A program made the translations under genes and the position numbers. A DNA stretch of 64,000 nucleotides, from the NCBI GenBank assembly GCA_022702545.1, contig JAHRBC010000004.1, forward strand, positions 2,356,001 through 2,420,000, written 5' to 3'. Below the pieces are notes generated by a model. That model was given only the letters and a program-made list of their open reading frames with translations, was not told where the DNA came from and did no database searches. Shown piece after piece: positions 23,835 to 33,089 of the stretch; the first letter of the stretch is position 1; the number at the start of each line of letters is the position of its first letter. The stretch is from Phycomyces nitens (Eukaryota; Mucoromycota; Mucoromycetes; Mucorales; Phycomycetaceae).

Positions 23835-25744
23835 TTTTGATAAACGACTTGAGAAACAGAGAAAAGGGAAAATTGTCAAGACGTCTCTGTTGTGGGTAGA
23901 GTAGAAAATAGGAAAGATACGAAATAATTCGTGAGAACTTGTGTAGGGTGTTTATTCAAAAGAAAAAGGTTGCGTTTCTACACAGAACTAACTACTGATA
24001 TTTATATGTTTTCTGATTTATAATTCAGTATATACTTTGGTAATATTTATCACGATGAGTCATCTTCCAGGAGTATTGTCTTTCTGGAAAGATCCAGAGA
24101 GACCTATTGATATGATACTTCTCCAGTCAGATCAGCCAGAGAGCTTTGGTAAAGAAGAGCATTTATGCTATTGGTAATATTTTAATATTCCGACCCAGAT
24201 ACTCGGGTAATGTTTTAGAATTATTAATTCGTTGTAGTTGTAGTCTCTCAATCAAGTATTCACATAATAAACGAAATATGTAGATGGAATATGATGATGC
24301 CATTAGATAAATATGTGTATATCTGTATATCCCATATTATGGTGATAACGATAATAATAATAAATAATAATCAATTATGTGTATGATGATCTGTGTATTG
24401 GATAATCTCATAAAGGCAGACCCGTTTGACTGGAATAGCTGAGAATATTATTTTATCCTTCAGTCTTACTCTCAGATTCAGCAGTGATCAATACTCATTT
24501 ACAACAGTCTCTTTTTTATATTAAAAAAAAAGGCGTTTTTGATTGCATCAGCAATATCCTTGGCGTGATTATGAAACAGATTAATCCCAAATGACCATAC
24601 TTATCTCTATATTTTACTGCTTTCGGCAACAGTTCGTGGGAGCCATGGCAACGATTCGTGGAAACCAAGGTGACGTGATTGATCTATTGGCTGTAATTAA
24701 TTCCATGTCAAAATGCGTGTAACATCGTGTCAAAATGAACTGTGATGGTAGAGTGTTTGAATAATTATGAGCAAAAGGTAGTTGTTGAGGAAGTAAAGAA
24801 GTAAAGAAAATTAGACTTGTTGGTGTTCCTGTAACATTAAAAAGTCCAAGAAGAGCGATTTTGTACTTTGTTTTGTTACGCCGAAATGGTCTGTGCGTTA
24901 CTTGGAAAGGTGCATTAGGAACACACAAATAAATTGATAGACACTTGAAAGTCTGCTTTAATGAGGGGCCAAGAAAAAAGAGTAATTTAGAACAGCATAG
25001 TCAACGATGGGACATAACATCCCCAATAGACTCTTATTAAGACGAGATATATCTGAAATAAATATAAAGTCATGGTTTCCAATTATATGTAGAGCATATT
25101 TTGAAAATATATTACAGCTCTCGAGTTATTTTTATTAAATAAATATATCAGCGATACTACACAAGCTAAACTCAATCATATTTTATATAAGATCGTATAA
25201 AAAAGCCAGTTTAATAAAGTCATCCCATTACAAAGATCTCAAAAGTCTATATTGGAGAAAAGAGGTGTGTGAATTATACGGATTTTAACTGTATTGTCTT
25301 GCCTACAAATAAAGCCTATATAATTTAATTATAAACCTGGATTAGTAAAAGTATCCTAATACTTGTAGACTTCTTCCCTTGATGCCATAATGGCATGAAC
25401 TGCTTCTCACATATTTTAGCCTTTATTATTTTTCACTATTAGTAAAATACACAATCAAACTCGTTGATATCTCTTGAGGCTGGTACTCTTGCCTTTGCCG
25501 TATGATTAAGATATATGTATTGTTTGTCATCAGAGATAATATGTGGGCTATTCGATGCTTAAACTGTTATTGATCTATTATGATGCTTTTTTTTAGTTCT
25601 CAACCAGTTTCAACTTATGACAAGGATTATTATCTTTTTGGTAGGTAAACTCTCCGTCATAAAATTCATTCAGATAATTAAAGAAGCAACAATTGTATAT
25701 CGTGCCTAACACAATTGGTGTTGACTCCGTTATGACTACAGATG
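23835..25744. other. AT-rich intergenic DNA
   Basis: Composition drops abruptly to AT-rich immediately upstream of the acidic-protein gene. No gene is supported; a minus-strand open frame at 24614-24928 lacks an ATG at its 5' end. Confidence 0.5.
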
Positions 25745-26147
25745 TGGTAGCTACCCACTGCTGATACTCAAAGTTTCTCCCTTTTTGACATTTTTTTTTC
25801 TATTAATTAGCATTCTCACAATTTCCCTCTACAATTACCACATCAATAGCAAAAACATAACTAGCTTATCAGGGAAAGATATGAGGGACAAGGGAAGAGA
25901 GAAATTTATTATGTATATATGTGTATATATTCAGAAAATAAAGCGCGGCTCCGAGAGCCTATACCACATCTTTCGTTTTCACTTTGTCAATCTTCCCGCT
26001 TTTTATGGTAGGATTGTTCAATAATTATATTATTCTTCAACTAATTTTACAGCGCATATTATATTCACCTCCTATCTTATATAGTGTCTATATCTAGAGA
26101 TTCATTTAAGTACAATCATTCAAAACAAGGGCCATGGTATAGTAATC
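25745..26147 (+). repeat. Dispersed repeat family, copy C (truncated)
   Basis: Copy C matches 15925-16317 almost throughout, with small indels. Similarity stops at the TA of GGTATAGTAA (about 26140-26147), exactly where copy B continues for another 400 bases. The downstream sequence begins with a Tc1-like end (separate entry), so copy C was probably interrupted by an insertion. Confidence 0.8.
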
Positions 26148-26164
26148 GTTAATCTTGGGGAACA

Positions 26165-26215
26165 CCTATAAAGTACAGGATGTTACACAAAATATTCAGT
26201 GTTCCGGCAAAAAAG
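26165..26215 (+). repeat. Tc1-like terminal repeat candidate
   Basis: Starting at a TA at about 26173, the sequence ACAGGATGTTACACAAAATA and the following CAGTGTTCCGGC resemble the ends of Tc1/mariner-type elements. No matching inverted end or transposase is found nearby, so the element could be a short relic. Confidence 0.3.
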
Positions 26216-27374
26216 CTTGAGTGTGACTACTTGGATTTTGTCCGGCTCGTGTCTAGACATTTGGCCTTGTGTAATTCTGACCCCTAAAAAAACGGTTTTT
26301 TTTTTCGGCAGAGACTCCCAGCTTACTTTCCTCAAGTGCAGCACATTTTACAATATCCAAGCTGGGAATCAGTTCTGCCATCAGTGAAGCTGCTGACTCA
26401 CAGTTCACAGAATTGCAAGTGTGTCTACCTTAAAATTTGAGTTATTTGTAAAAATAATTATACATTTCAACATTTTGCCAAAAACTTGGAATCGTGTTTC
26501 TTCTCTCATGATATGTTATAAATCCTACTGCTGCCTACGGTATGATTATTTGTGTAGATGTAAATAAAGAGGTTATAGCTATATATTCCTTTAATATTGT
26601 TCATTTATTACTTGGTGTAAAATATCAACATCATAAAAACGAAAAGGAGACAATACTCATATGCTTGATACCAAATATACAGATTGTATGATTATAGATA
26701 AATTGGTTCACAACAAGTAAACTTTTGAAGTAAATAACCTATATACCGAGGTTTTGCACCTACTGGTAGCAAAAACCATCAATATTTCTTCTTCTGCCAA
26801 GTTATTGGTAATAAGATTTTTCTTTACTGCTGTAGTATGCTATACAAGATCTTTTTACCTTCAAAAGATACCCAAGCAGCTGAAATATATATCCATTGAC
26901 CTTAACACCTTTTCTATTCAAAGATATTTTTTTTGGATTCGGGCAGACCGAGACAAATTACCTCTTTGGCCTTATACTCAGAAACAAGTCTATCTGCCCC
27001 GAAAGTTCTTGCCGCAGACCTGATCGCTCTTGTATTCTTTACATTCCCAATCTTTATATTTTCGGAATCGCCATTCTGATGATCTCCCATCTACACTGAT
27101 TGTAGCCGATTGTCAGCATATCTACTTCCGGATCAGTTTGTTATACCTTTGCACCCTTCACCTCTCTATTTATATTCTGCAAGTGGTGGTTGTGTCTCGC
27201 CGCTCACTTTGGACTTTTGTATCTTTCACATTCTACTCTGCTTTGGTCCAAAAATATGCTTTCTGCCAAACCAGTGGAACCTATCCCATTAATTTACCTT
27301 TCTCGGCCCTCAAGAACAACTTCAAAAAGTTTTGCCCGGTCCTGACCTGCACCCGTTGCTAGCTTACTGGCAAA
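26216..27374. other. Sequence upstream of the LINE, probably partly its 5' UTR
   Basis: From about 26930 the composition becomes mixed and CT-rich on the plus strand and flows without a break into ORF1 of the LINE, as expected for a LINE 5' UTR. The exact 5' end and any target-site duplication were not identified. 26400-26900 is plain AT-rich DNA. Confidence 0.4.
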
Positions 27375-28440
27375 ATGGTCTTCAATAGGTCTACCACTAA
27401 TACTGGTGACCTTCAGTTTAATTTCCGCTGCGGTGCCAGTGCCAATGGCTCCACCATGCAGGCCCTCATTAATGAGGTTCAGCACAAGATCCCTGAGGTT
27501 TAGTCCTCTAGCCACTCTGCTTCCACTTCTGCTCCTGTCCAGGAAAGTACTGTTCCCATGGACGATGTTGTGGAGATCCTGAACGATGAGGATACTCCTC
27601 CTCACCCAAGACCTCTGGACATTAGTCCAAAATCTGACCATTCGCATGAATGCAATGGAAGATGTCTTACGCGAGAATACTCGCCTGCAATCCGCCCTTT
27701 CGGCTGCTGAGGCCACCATTGCTCGTTTGTCCCAGGCCCAGCCTGACTTCTCCCAAGGTGCAGCTGCGTCCAAGTATGCCCATGTCTCCCCTAAGCCCTC
27801 TACCACACAATACACCGACTTCCCCTCCTTGTCCCCTTCCCCATCTGCCCCGACCTCCTCCCAGAAGCCTAGCTATGCCTCTGCTGCCGCCAAGTCTTCC
27901 CCCAAACCCAAACGCAAAGCTCCCACTGCCAAGGCCATTGCTGCTGTTGTGCGTGGTATGACCATTCGTGAGGATGAAGATCCTGGTTTCCAGATCATCT
28001 ATGTCCCCAACGCTGTCCGTCTCCCCATCAGTGCCCAGCGTCAACGTCTTCGTAAGCTGAATATAGACAATGCTCATGTCCTTGACCTCCACTACCTAGA
28101 CCGCAAGGTTATGGGTATGTTGGTCCACAACGAATATGCACCCGAGCTGACAGCTATCATGGCTGATGGAGTGAAGACACTCCAGAACTTCGACCCTCTG
28201 GACCCTGTTCACCTCCGTGACCCTGCCCTTGCCACTCTTTCTCCTGTGGATCGTGCCTCTAAGGCACTCCACGTTCACAACAAACGTATGCTTCGTGCCG
28301 TTGGGTTTATCCGTGCCCCTGTCAAGTTTGCTGTTGCCCGTTCCTGCTGTGAACAGGGCTGGATTAGTGAAGAGCAGCTGCTCGAAATCCTCCCTCCTCG
28401 TCGCACCCAACCCAACCCTGACATCTTCATACTGTTACCC
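27375..28440 (+). pseudogene. LINE ORF1 (gag-like), interrupted
   Basis: ATG at 27375 starts MVFNRSTTNTGDL and runs to a TAG at 27501. The frame resumes after it and then shifts near 27590-27640 into the long frame 27586-28542. Visible elements are a coiled-coil-like segment (MEDVLRENTRLQSALSAAEA), a Ser/Pro-rich linker, a Lys/Pro-rich basic segment (KSSPKPKRKAPTAKA), and a folded domain at about 27960-28420 with FQIIYVPNAVRLP and KALHVHNKRMLRAVGF. No CCHC knuckle is visible. ORF1 proteins of such elements bind the element RNA. The last part of the long frame overlaps the start of the polymerase in another frame, consistent with a deletion junction or frameshift near 28480. Confidence 0.7.
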
Positions 28441-28444
28441 ATTG

Positions 28445-30406
28445 ATACGGATATATCTTGTCCTTTTGACCCTCCCGGTGAAGTGTGCACTCCTCCAGCT
28501 TTCTGTCCGAAAGGCCTCTGGTGTCGATCACTTGCACGCTGAGATGCTCCATCCAGTTTCCAAACAAACCTCCTCCTCCATCGCCATCCTCTTCCAGCTC
28601 TGCTGGCAATGGGGTTCTACTCCTTTGGCCTGGCGCACCGCACAAGTTGTCCCCATCTTCAAAAAGGGCGACCTAGCCGACCCAGCCGATCCAGCCAACT
28701 ACAGACCCATTAGTCTTACCTCGATCCTGAGGAAGACAATGGAGTACTGTCTGGCGCCTGCAATTGAAACCGCCTCCCCAACCATCGACCTGGCCCAAGG
28801 TGGATTCCGCCGCCAACGGAGTGCCCTTGACCAAGTGTTGTGCTTGCATGAACTTGTCCATCGGAATACCGTTGCCTTTAAACACCTTCCTGTCCTTGCC
28901 TTCCTAGACATCAAGTCGGCATATGACACTGTGGACCGCTCCATTATTTGGAAGTCCCTGCGTCCGCTGGCCTCTGATGCTCTTCTCGCTCTCCTCCAAT
29001 CCCTCTTCGACGACGTCCACGTCCAAATCCTCCTCTCTGGCGCCACTTCCCTCTCCTTCCAACCCCTCATTGGTGTCCTCCAAGGATCCGTGCTCTCCCC
29101 TCACCTGTACTCCGTGTACATAAACTCCCTCCCCATTGCTCTCCGTGCTGGAGGCGAGTTGTGTGAAACGGTGTTCTCCCAGTCCTCTCCAACCAGGATA
29201 GATGGCCAGTTGGTCAACTCTTTGCTGTTTGCTGATGATGTTGCCATAATTGCCACTCCTGAAGCCATGCCAGTTGTCCTCGACTCTGCGGAGCAACACT
29301 CCCACGAACTTGGATACCGTTGGAGCCCAAGCAAATGTGTGATCCTACACCATTCCCTTTCCCTTTCCCCTCCTTCCTTCTCCCTCTACAATGTGCCGAT
29401 TCCCCATGCTTCCTCTTTCCCGTACCTTGGTGTTCCTTTCTCTGAAAAGAGCACCATTGACCCCTCCATACTTCTCTCTCGAAACTGCGTCTCTGTTATT
29501 AATAGCATGCGATTCATACGCTCCCTTGGTGTCAACAACACTGGCCTCTCCCGTCTCCTCTCCATTCGCCTGTATAGACGGTTTATTCGTCCGAAATTCG
29601 AATATTGCCTGGCCATATCATGTTTCAACGATAAGCAGGTCAAAACGCTGGAGAAAGCCCAAGACACATGCCTCCGTATGATCTTCGGCGGTCACTTTAC
29701 CTCCTCCACTTCTGTCTTCCGCCATCTTGGCAATCTCCCCAGCATGAGGGACCATATCCTGACCTTGGGATTCAAGTTTGTCCGTCGCGCTTTCTGGCTC
29801 CATGACGATGCCCTCTTTACCCTCCTTCGCCCCATCCTCACTGACCCAGAACACCAGTGGTTTAAGCTTCAAGCTAATCCAATATGGTTGTCGCTCTCCG
29901 ATCCTTCATCCGCCGATTCCAAAGCTTGTAAACATGACATCCATTCATTTTTGAATAGGAGCCTCTGCTTGCAACGCTCCCAGCAAATCCTCCTCTCTGC
30001 CAGTCGCCCAACCCTTGATGTCGATACCATCCTCTGGCTTCCAATGACCACCCATGAACGCAGCCGATTTATTCGCTGGCGCATGGGTTGGCTCCCTGGT
30101 CATCCTCGTCCTTGCTCCTGTGGCTCTCACACCACCAGCCGCCAACATGTACTCGAATGTACAGGCGCTGCCATCAAACTCCATCTCTTCTCCACCGTCC
30201 TCACCAACCCTATCGACCACGTCGGAAACCTTCTCCCTCAACGAAAGCCCACCAACACCAAACGCAACCAATTCTGGAACTTCACCTGGCCTGTCCTGTG
30301 TCGTATCCTCTTTGAAATTGACAAGATCTGCCTTCCTGACGTCGAAATGACTGATGGTAAAGAACGTGAGCGTGGCAAACTCTTCCTCAACTGGCTCCTA
30401 AAGTGA
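28445..30406 (+). CDS. LINE reverse transcriptase (ORF2 remnant)
   Basis: The frame is open from 28217 to 30406, but homology starts near 28500 with RKASGVDHLHAEML, the RT-1 region of non-LTR polymerases. It continues through VVPIFKKGD and NYRPISL, AFLDIKSAYDTVDR (first catalytic Asp), GVLQGSVLSPHLYSVYIN, and the catalytic box FADD at 29228-29239. It then passes to the thumb segment YLGVPF and a C-terminal zinc-binding motif with CSCG and HVLEC (about 30115-30160), typical of zf-RVT. About 640 residues remain. The upstream endonuclease is missing and no RNase H is seen. The polymerase frame itself is intact, so this may be a fairly young copy. Confidence 0.85.
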   Translation: MRIYLVLLTLPVKCALLQLSVRKASGVDHLHAEMLHPVSKQTSSSIAILFQLCWQWGSTPLAWRTAQVVPIFKKGDLADPADPANYRPISLTSILRKTMEYCLAPAIETASPTIDLAQGGFRRQRSALDQVLCLHELVHRNTVAFKHLPVLAFLDIKSAYDTVDRSIIWKSLRPLASDALLALLQSLFDDVHVQILLSGATSLSFQPLIGVLQGSVLSPHLYSVYINSLPIALRAGGELCETVFSQSSPTRIDGQLVNSLLFADDVAIIATPEAMPVVLDSAEQHSHELGYRWSPSKCVILHHSLSLSPPSFSLYNVPIPHASSFPYLGVPFSEKSTIDPSILLSRNCVSVINSMRFIRSLGVNNTGLSRLLSIRLYRRFIRPKFEYCLAISCFNDKQVKTLEKAQDTCLRMIFGGHFTSSTSVFRHLGNLPSMRDHILTLGFKFVRRAFWLHDDALFTLLRPILTDPEHQWFKLQANPIWLSLSDPSSADSKACKHDIHSFLNRSLCLQRSQQILLSASRPTLDVDTILWLPMTTHERSRFIRWRMGWLPGHPRPCSCGSHTTSRQHVLECTGAAIKLHLFSTVLTNPIDHVGNLLPQRKPTNTKRNQFWNFTWPVLCRILFEIDKICLPDVEMTDGKERERGKLFLNWLLK

Positions 30407-30521
30407 GACTGGCCACCTCTTTCATCCTATACTTTCCTCTCCTCCTCTATCCCCATTAGCTTAGATTTTTTCTTTTCTTTTCCCTTTTTTTAATTTTATG
30501 CTCTGCATGAATTTTCTGCTG

Positions 30522-30671
30522 TTACACCACCTTCCCCACATTTTCGATTCCCTTAGCCTAGTCTCCTTCCCCCAGTTTTTCCCTTTTTTCACCTAGGGTT
30601 TTTTTCATATCTTTTCATCTTACTTGTACTCTTAAGGGCGGGCAATAGCACTATAATGCGTGTGCCCACTA
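30522..30671 (+). repeat. LINE 3' tail, copy 1
   Basis: Begins TTACACCACCTTCCCCACAT, contains ACTCTTAAGGGCGGGCAATA and ends GTGTGCCCACTA. A GGGCA...TGCCC stem with an inner CAC/GTG pairing forms a 3' hairpin, the type of structure recognised by LINE reverse transcriptases. An AATAAA word follows at about 30680. Confidence 0.7.
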
Positions 30672-30693
30672 TCCTTTCAATAAACTCTTTTTA

Positions 30694-30810
30694 CCTACAC
30701 CATCTTCCCCACATTCATGTTTTCCTTTTTCACCTGAGTTTTTTTCACATCTTTTCATTTTCTTGCACTCTTAAGGACGGGCAATAACACTATATTTATT
30801 GTGCCCACTA
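30694..30810 (+). repeat. LINE 3' tail, copy 2 (shorter)
   Basis: Begins CTACACCATCTTCCCCACAT, contains ACTCTTAAGGACGGGCAATA and ends TTATTGTGCCCACTA. Despite base changes the GGGCAATAA/TTATTGTGCCC hairpin is kept. This copy lacks about 30 bases present in copy 1 and ends at unrelated AT-rich DNA. Confidence 0.7.
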
Positions 30811-30815
30811 GCATT

Positions 30816-31493
30816 CAGAAACTGGTGATAAAAGAGATTTTACTTGAACTAAAAGACTAAATAGACCATGGTACAAGGCCAATTTAAAAAATGAAAGATC
30901 ACTGTATATATTTCTTTCACTATCTCTTGGACCAGCTCCGTTTTTCCAAATTAAAGATAATAATAATAATAATAATATGGGCTATTCTAAAGTAAAAAAA
31001 AAAACACACACACACACACACACACACATTCTTTGGCAGAATGTGTCCATGTTTTTTATATTATTTTTTTATACACAAATACAACCTTGTTGGATTAAGA
31101 TGAACAAGATTTTTAAACTCTTGTTCTACTCAATGGGCTTTATAGGATCCAAGTTATTTTACATTTTAGAATATCTGCAAGACAGGTTATATATACTTTT
31201 GCATATCTCTTGGAAAGAATAAATGGTCATTTGCTTTTACTAAACATGAGGAATATGTCTTGAGGGTAAACAATATGTTTTGCTTATATTTTGCCTGTGT
31301 AAATGCGGTAGATAGGTAAAATTCACTCTAATAAAGCTACATACTAGCTAGTCTGATGAAAAGCATAACTCTACTTTTACAGAAATTGATGTTTACAACG
31401 ACATTATTATTTTTGGTGTATTGAATAATATCTTTCTCATATTGATTGCTTTTATATAAAACTTTGCATCGTTAAAGGCGGATTATTACACTC

Positions 31494-31531
<38 letters not shown>

Positions 31532-31932
31532 CTCATATTTTGCCAAATATGCCTGCAAGACCTTGTATATATTTCGTTTTTCCTAGTCTATCGATAACAC
31601 CAAAACCATTTACTCTCCAATAAAGCACGTATATATATATATTAAATATATTATACCTCAAATAGTCCAAAATACAATACTACTCTGTTGTCCCTTGACC
31701 AACAACATTTTCCAAAAGGTAGATAGACATACACACATAGTTCTTTGTGAGTACGAATTATTGTATTTAATAAAATCCAATAAAACTTTACCGACATTTC
31801 GATTGTTATAGTGTAAACAAAGACAAGTTGAGCTATAAAAATCCAAAGCTTTTTGTTTTGGTTTCAAGAATTTTTATTAGCCTGTTCTCTGTATCTTTCT
31901 CAATTTTTTTTTAAAATACTCAAAGCATAACA
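30816..31932. other. AT-rich intergenic DNA with two microsatellites
   Basis: An (AC)n tract lies at about 31002-31027 and a (TA)n tract at about 31497-31528. No gene is supported. Confidence 0.6.
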
Positions 31933-32208
31933 ATGTCCAGCATTTCTCCAAGAAGTAGCACATCGAGCAACTATTCTGGTAAATGTTGTTTAAAATACAC
32001 TTGCATCTTTCCTGGTCTTTTTATATATATATAGTATCTATATAATAGGCTCAACTCTAATCAACTCAGTTCCCAGTACAAATGGCACAATAAGAAGCTC
32101 TGGTGGATCATGGAGAGAAAAAGAGTCGTAAGTAGAATGCTGGAAAAGCAAAGGAAGTTTAAAATATGCTTAAAACAATGTACATTTAGAAAATGCTTTT
32201 GCTGCTAG
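31933..32208 (+). CDS. 47-residue Ser-rich protein with C-terminal CaaX-like CFCC
   Basis: Three exons (31933-31978, 32049-32127, 32190-32208) joined by two well-formed introns (gtaaat...aatag and gtaagt...tttag) give 47 residues in frame. The protein starts MSSISPRSSTSSNYSG, has about one third Ser/Thr, and ends KESKCFCC followed by TAG. CFCC fits a CaaX prenylation box (Cys, aliphatic/aromatic, any, X = Cys is accepted by farnesyltransferase), and the extra cysteines could be palmitoylated. No domain is present. Two introns in such a short frame argue against chance. The size resembles lipidated peptides rather than a G-protein gamma subunit. Membrane attachment is an inference from the C-terminus only. 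Confidence 0.5.
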
Positions 32209-32782
32209 GACAAATCAATTATTGAATATCCTATATACATATATATGTATATTGAAAACGTAGTCATTTAGAGTTGTTCGATATAATATTTGATTTGGAT
32301 ACTATAACCAAGTAGAATGGTTTTTGGTCTGTAGAAATATATTAGAGGTCTCACGAATGAATAAACACTGCCCATATTATCTAAACATATCAGCTTTAAA
32401 ATAAAATAAAAAAAAAACTCAACATTTTAAGCTTCTATATTACAGTAAAATCCACGGGAAATGGTATATTTTTTTAATAAAAAAAAGTAGAGCTAATATA
32501 ACAATAAAACAGACACAATACAGTTATTAAATTGACATGATTCATTATTATACATCATTGGGTTATCTGGAAAATGAATGGTGCTCCCATATGTATTCTT
32601 TCAAGTCCCTGTTAAAAATTCGGTTTTTTTATTAGATACTTTTATACAACATTGAGTGAAAATCTGTATATTTTTTCCAAAGCAAAACGAAACTTGGTCT
32701 TGATGGGTTTAGCGGCCACAGCAGCAAAGGCTTAATAAAGTGTTAATGACAAAATGATTGCATGTGAGTCTGTAATAAAAGG
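32209..32782. other. AT-rich intergenic DNA
   Basis: No gene, RNA or repeat is recognised here. It forms the gap between the CaaX-type small gene and the 3' end of the Gly-Ser gene. Confidence 0.5.
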
Positions 32783-32819
32783 TTACCTTTTCACTTTATC
32801 AGAGAACCCCGAGCCGGAT

Positions 32820-32916
<97 letters not shown>

Positions 32917-33089
32917 CTGAGCCAGAGCCTGAGCCAGATCTAGATCTAGATCTTGATCCAGATCCATAGTTGTGCTTTAGAGCAGGCTTGAGGTGGCATA
33001 TGAGTCCTGTAAGGTTTCAAGGATCATAAAGGTAAATGCTTTATTTTTATATAAATAAAAATCTATCACTGACCAGGTGTACCAGCCAT
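32783..33089 (-). CDS. Small Gly-Ser dipeptide-repeat protein
   Basis: On the minus strand ATG at 33089 (MAGTPG) is joined by a 67-nt intron (33007-33073, gtcagt...ttacag) to an exon (32783-33006) that encodes [20 protein letters not shown], then an uninterrupted run of Gly-Ser dipeptides, then GFSDKVKR and TAA. The product is 79 residues. The repeat comes from about twenty copies of a hexanucleotide. The plus strand is also open here as Pro-Glu repeats, but the minus strand has a proper start, intron and non-repeat ends, so it is the likelier gene. The RSRSR part recalls Arg-Ser tails of splicing factors. Function is unknown, and the repeat should be length-variable between strains. Confidence 0.5.
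32817..32937. repeat. (GAGCCA)n hexanucleotide tandem repeat
   Basis: About twenty near-perfect copies of GAGCCA on the plus strand, with two T variants (GCCTGA) at the right end and a GATCTA/GATCCA-type variant run after it to about 32967. It sits wholly inside the Gly-Ser coding exon, and the six-base unit keeps the frame. Confidence 0.95.

Larger units (their letters stand above)
27375..30815 (+). mobile_element. Non-LTR (LINE) retrotransposon, degraded
   Basis: A gag-like ORF1, a reverse transcriptase region and a characteristic 3' tail lie in order on the plus strand. ORF1 has a premature stop and frameshifts. No apurinic endonuclease domain is visible between ORF1 and the polymerase, where such elements normally carry one, so a deletion of roughly 1 kb is inferred. 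The 3' tail is present twice. The copy cannot be autonomous in this form. Confidence 0.85.

Noticed and set aside
24614..24928. Minus-strand ORF of about 104 codons
   Set aside because: No ATG at its 5' end, no recognisable domain, and no splice partner.
27294..28092. Minus-strand ORFs under the LINE ORF1
   Set aside because: They are shadows of the plus-strand LINE genes in CT-rich DNA.
31002..31027. Short tandem (AC)n run considered as a CRISPR-like or regulatory array
   Set aside because: It is a simple dinucleotide microsatellite with no spacers; CRISPR is not expected in a eukaryotic nuclear genome.
32754..32969. Plus-strand Pro-Glu repeat ORF
   Set aside because: It is the antisense shadow of the hexanucleotide repeat; the minus strand has a better start, an intron and unique flanking sequence.
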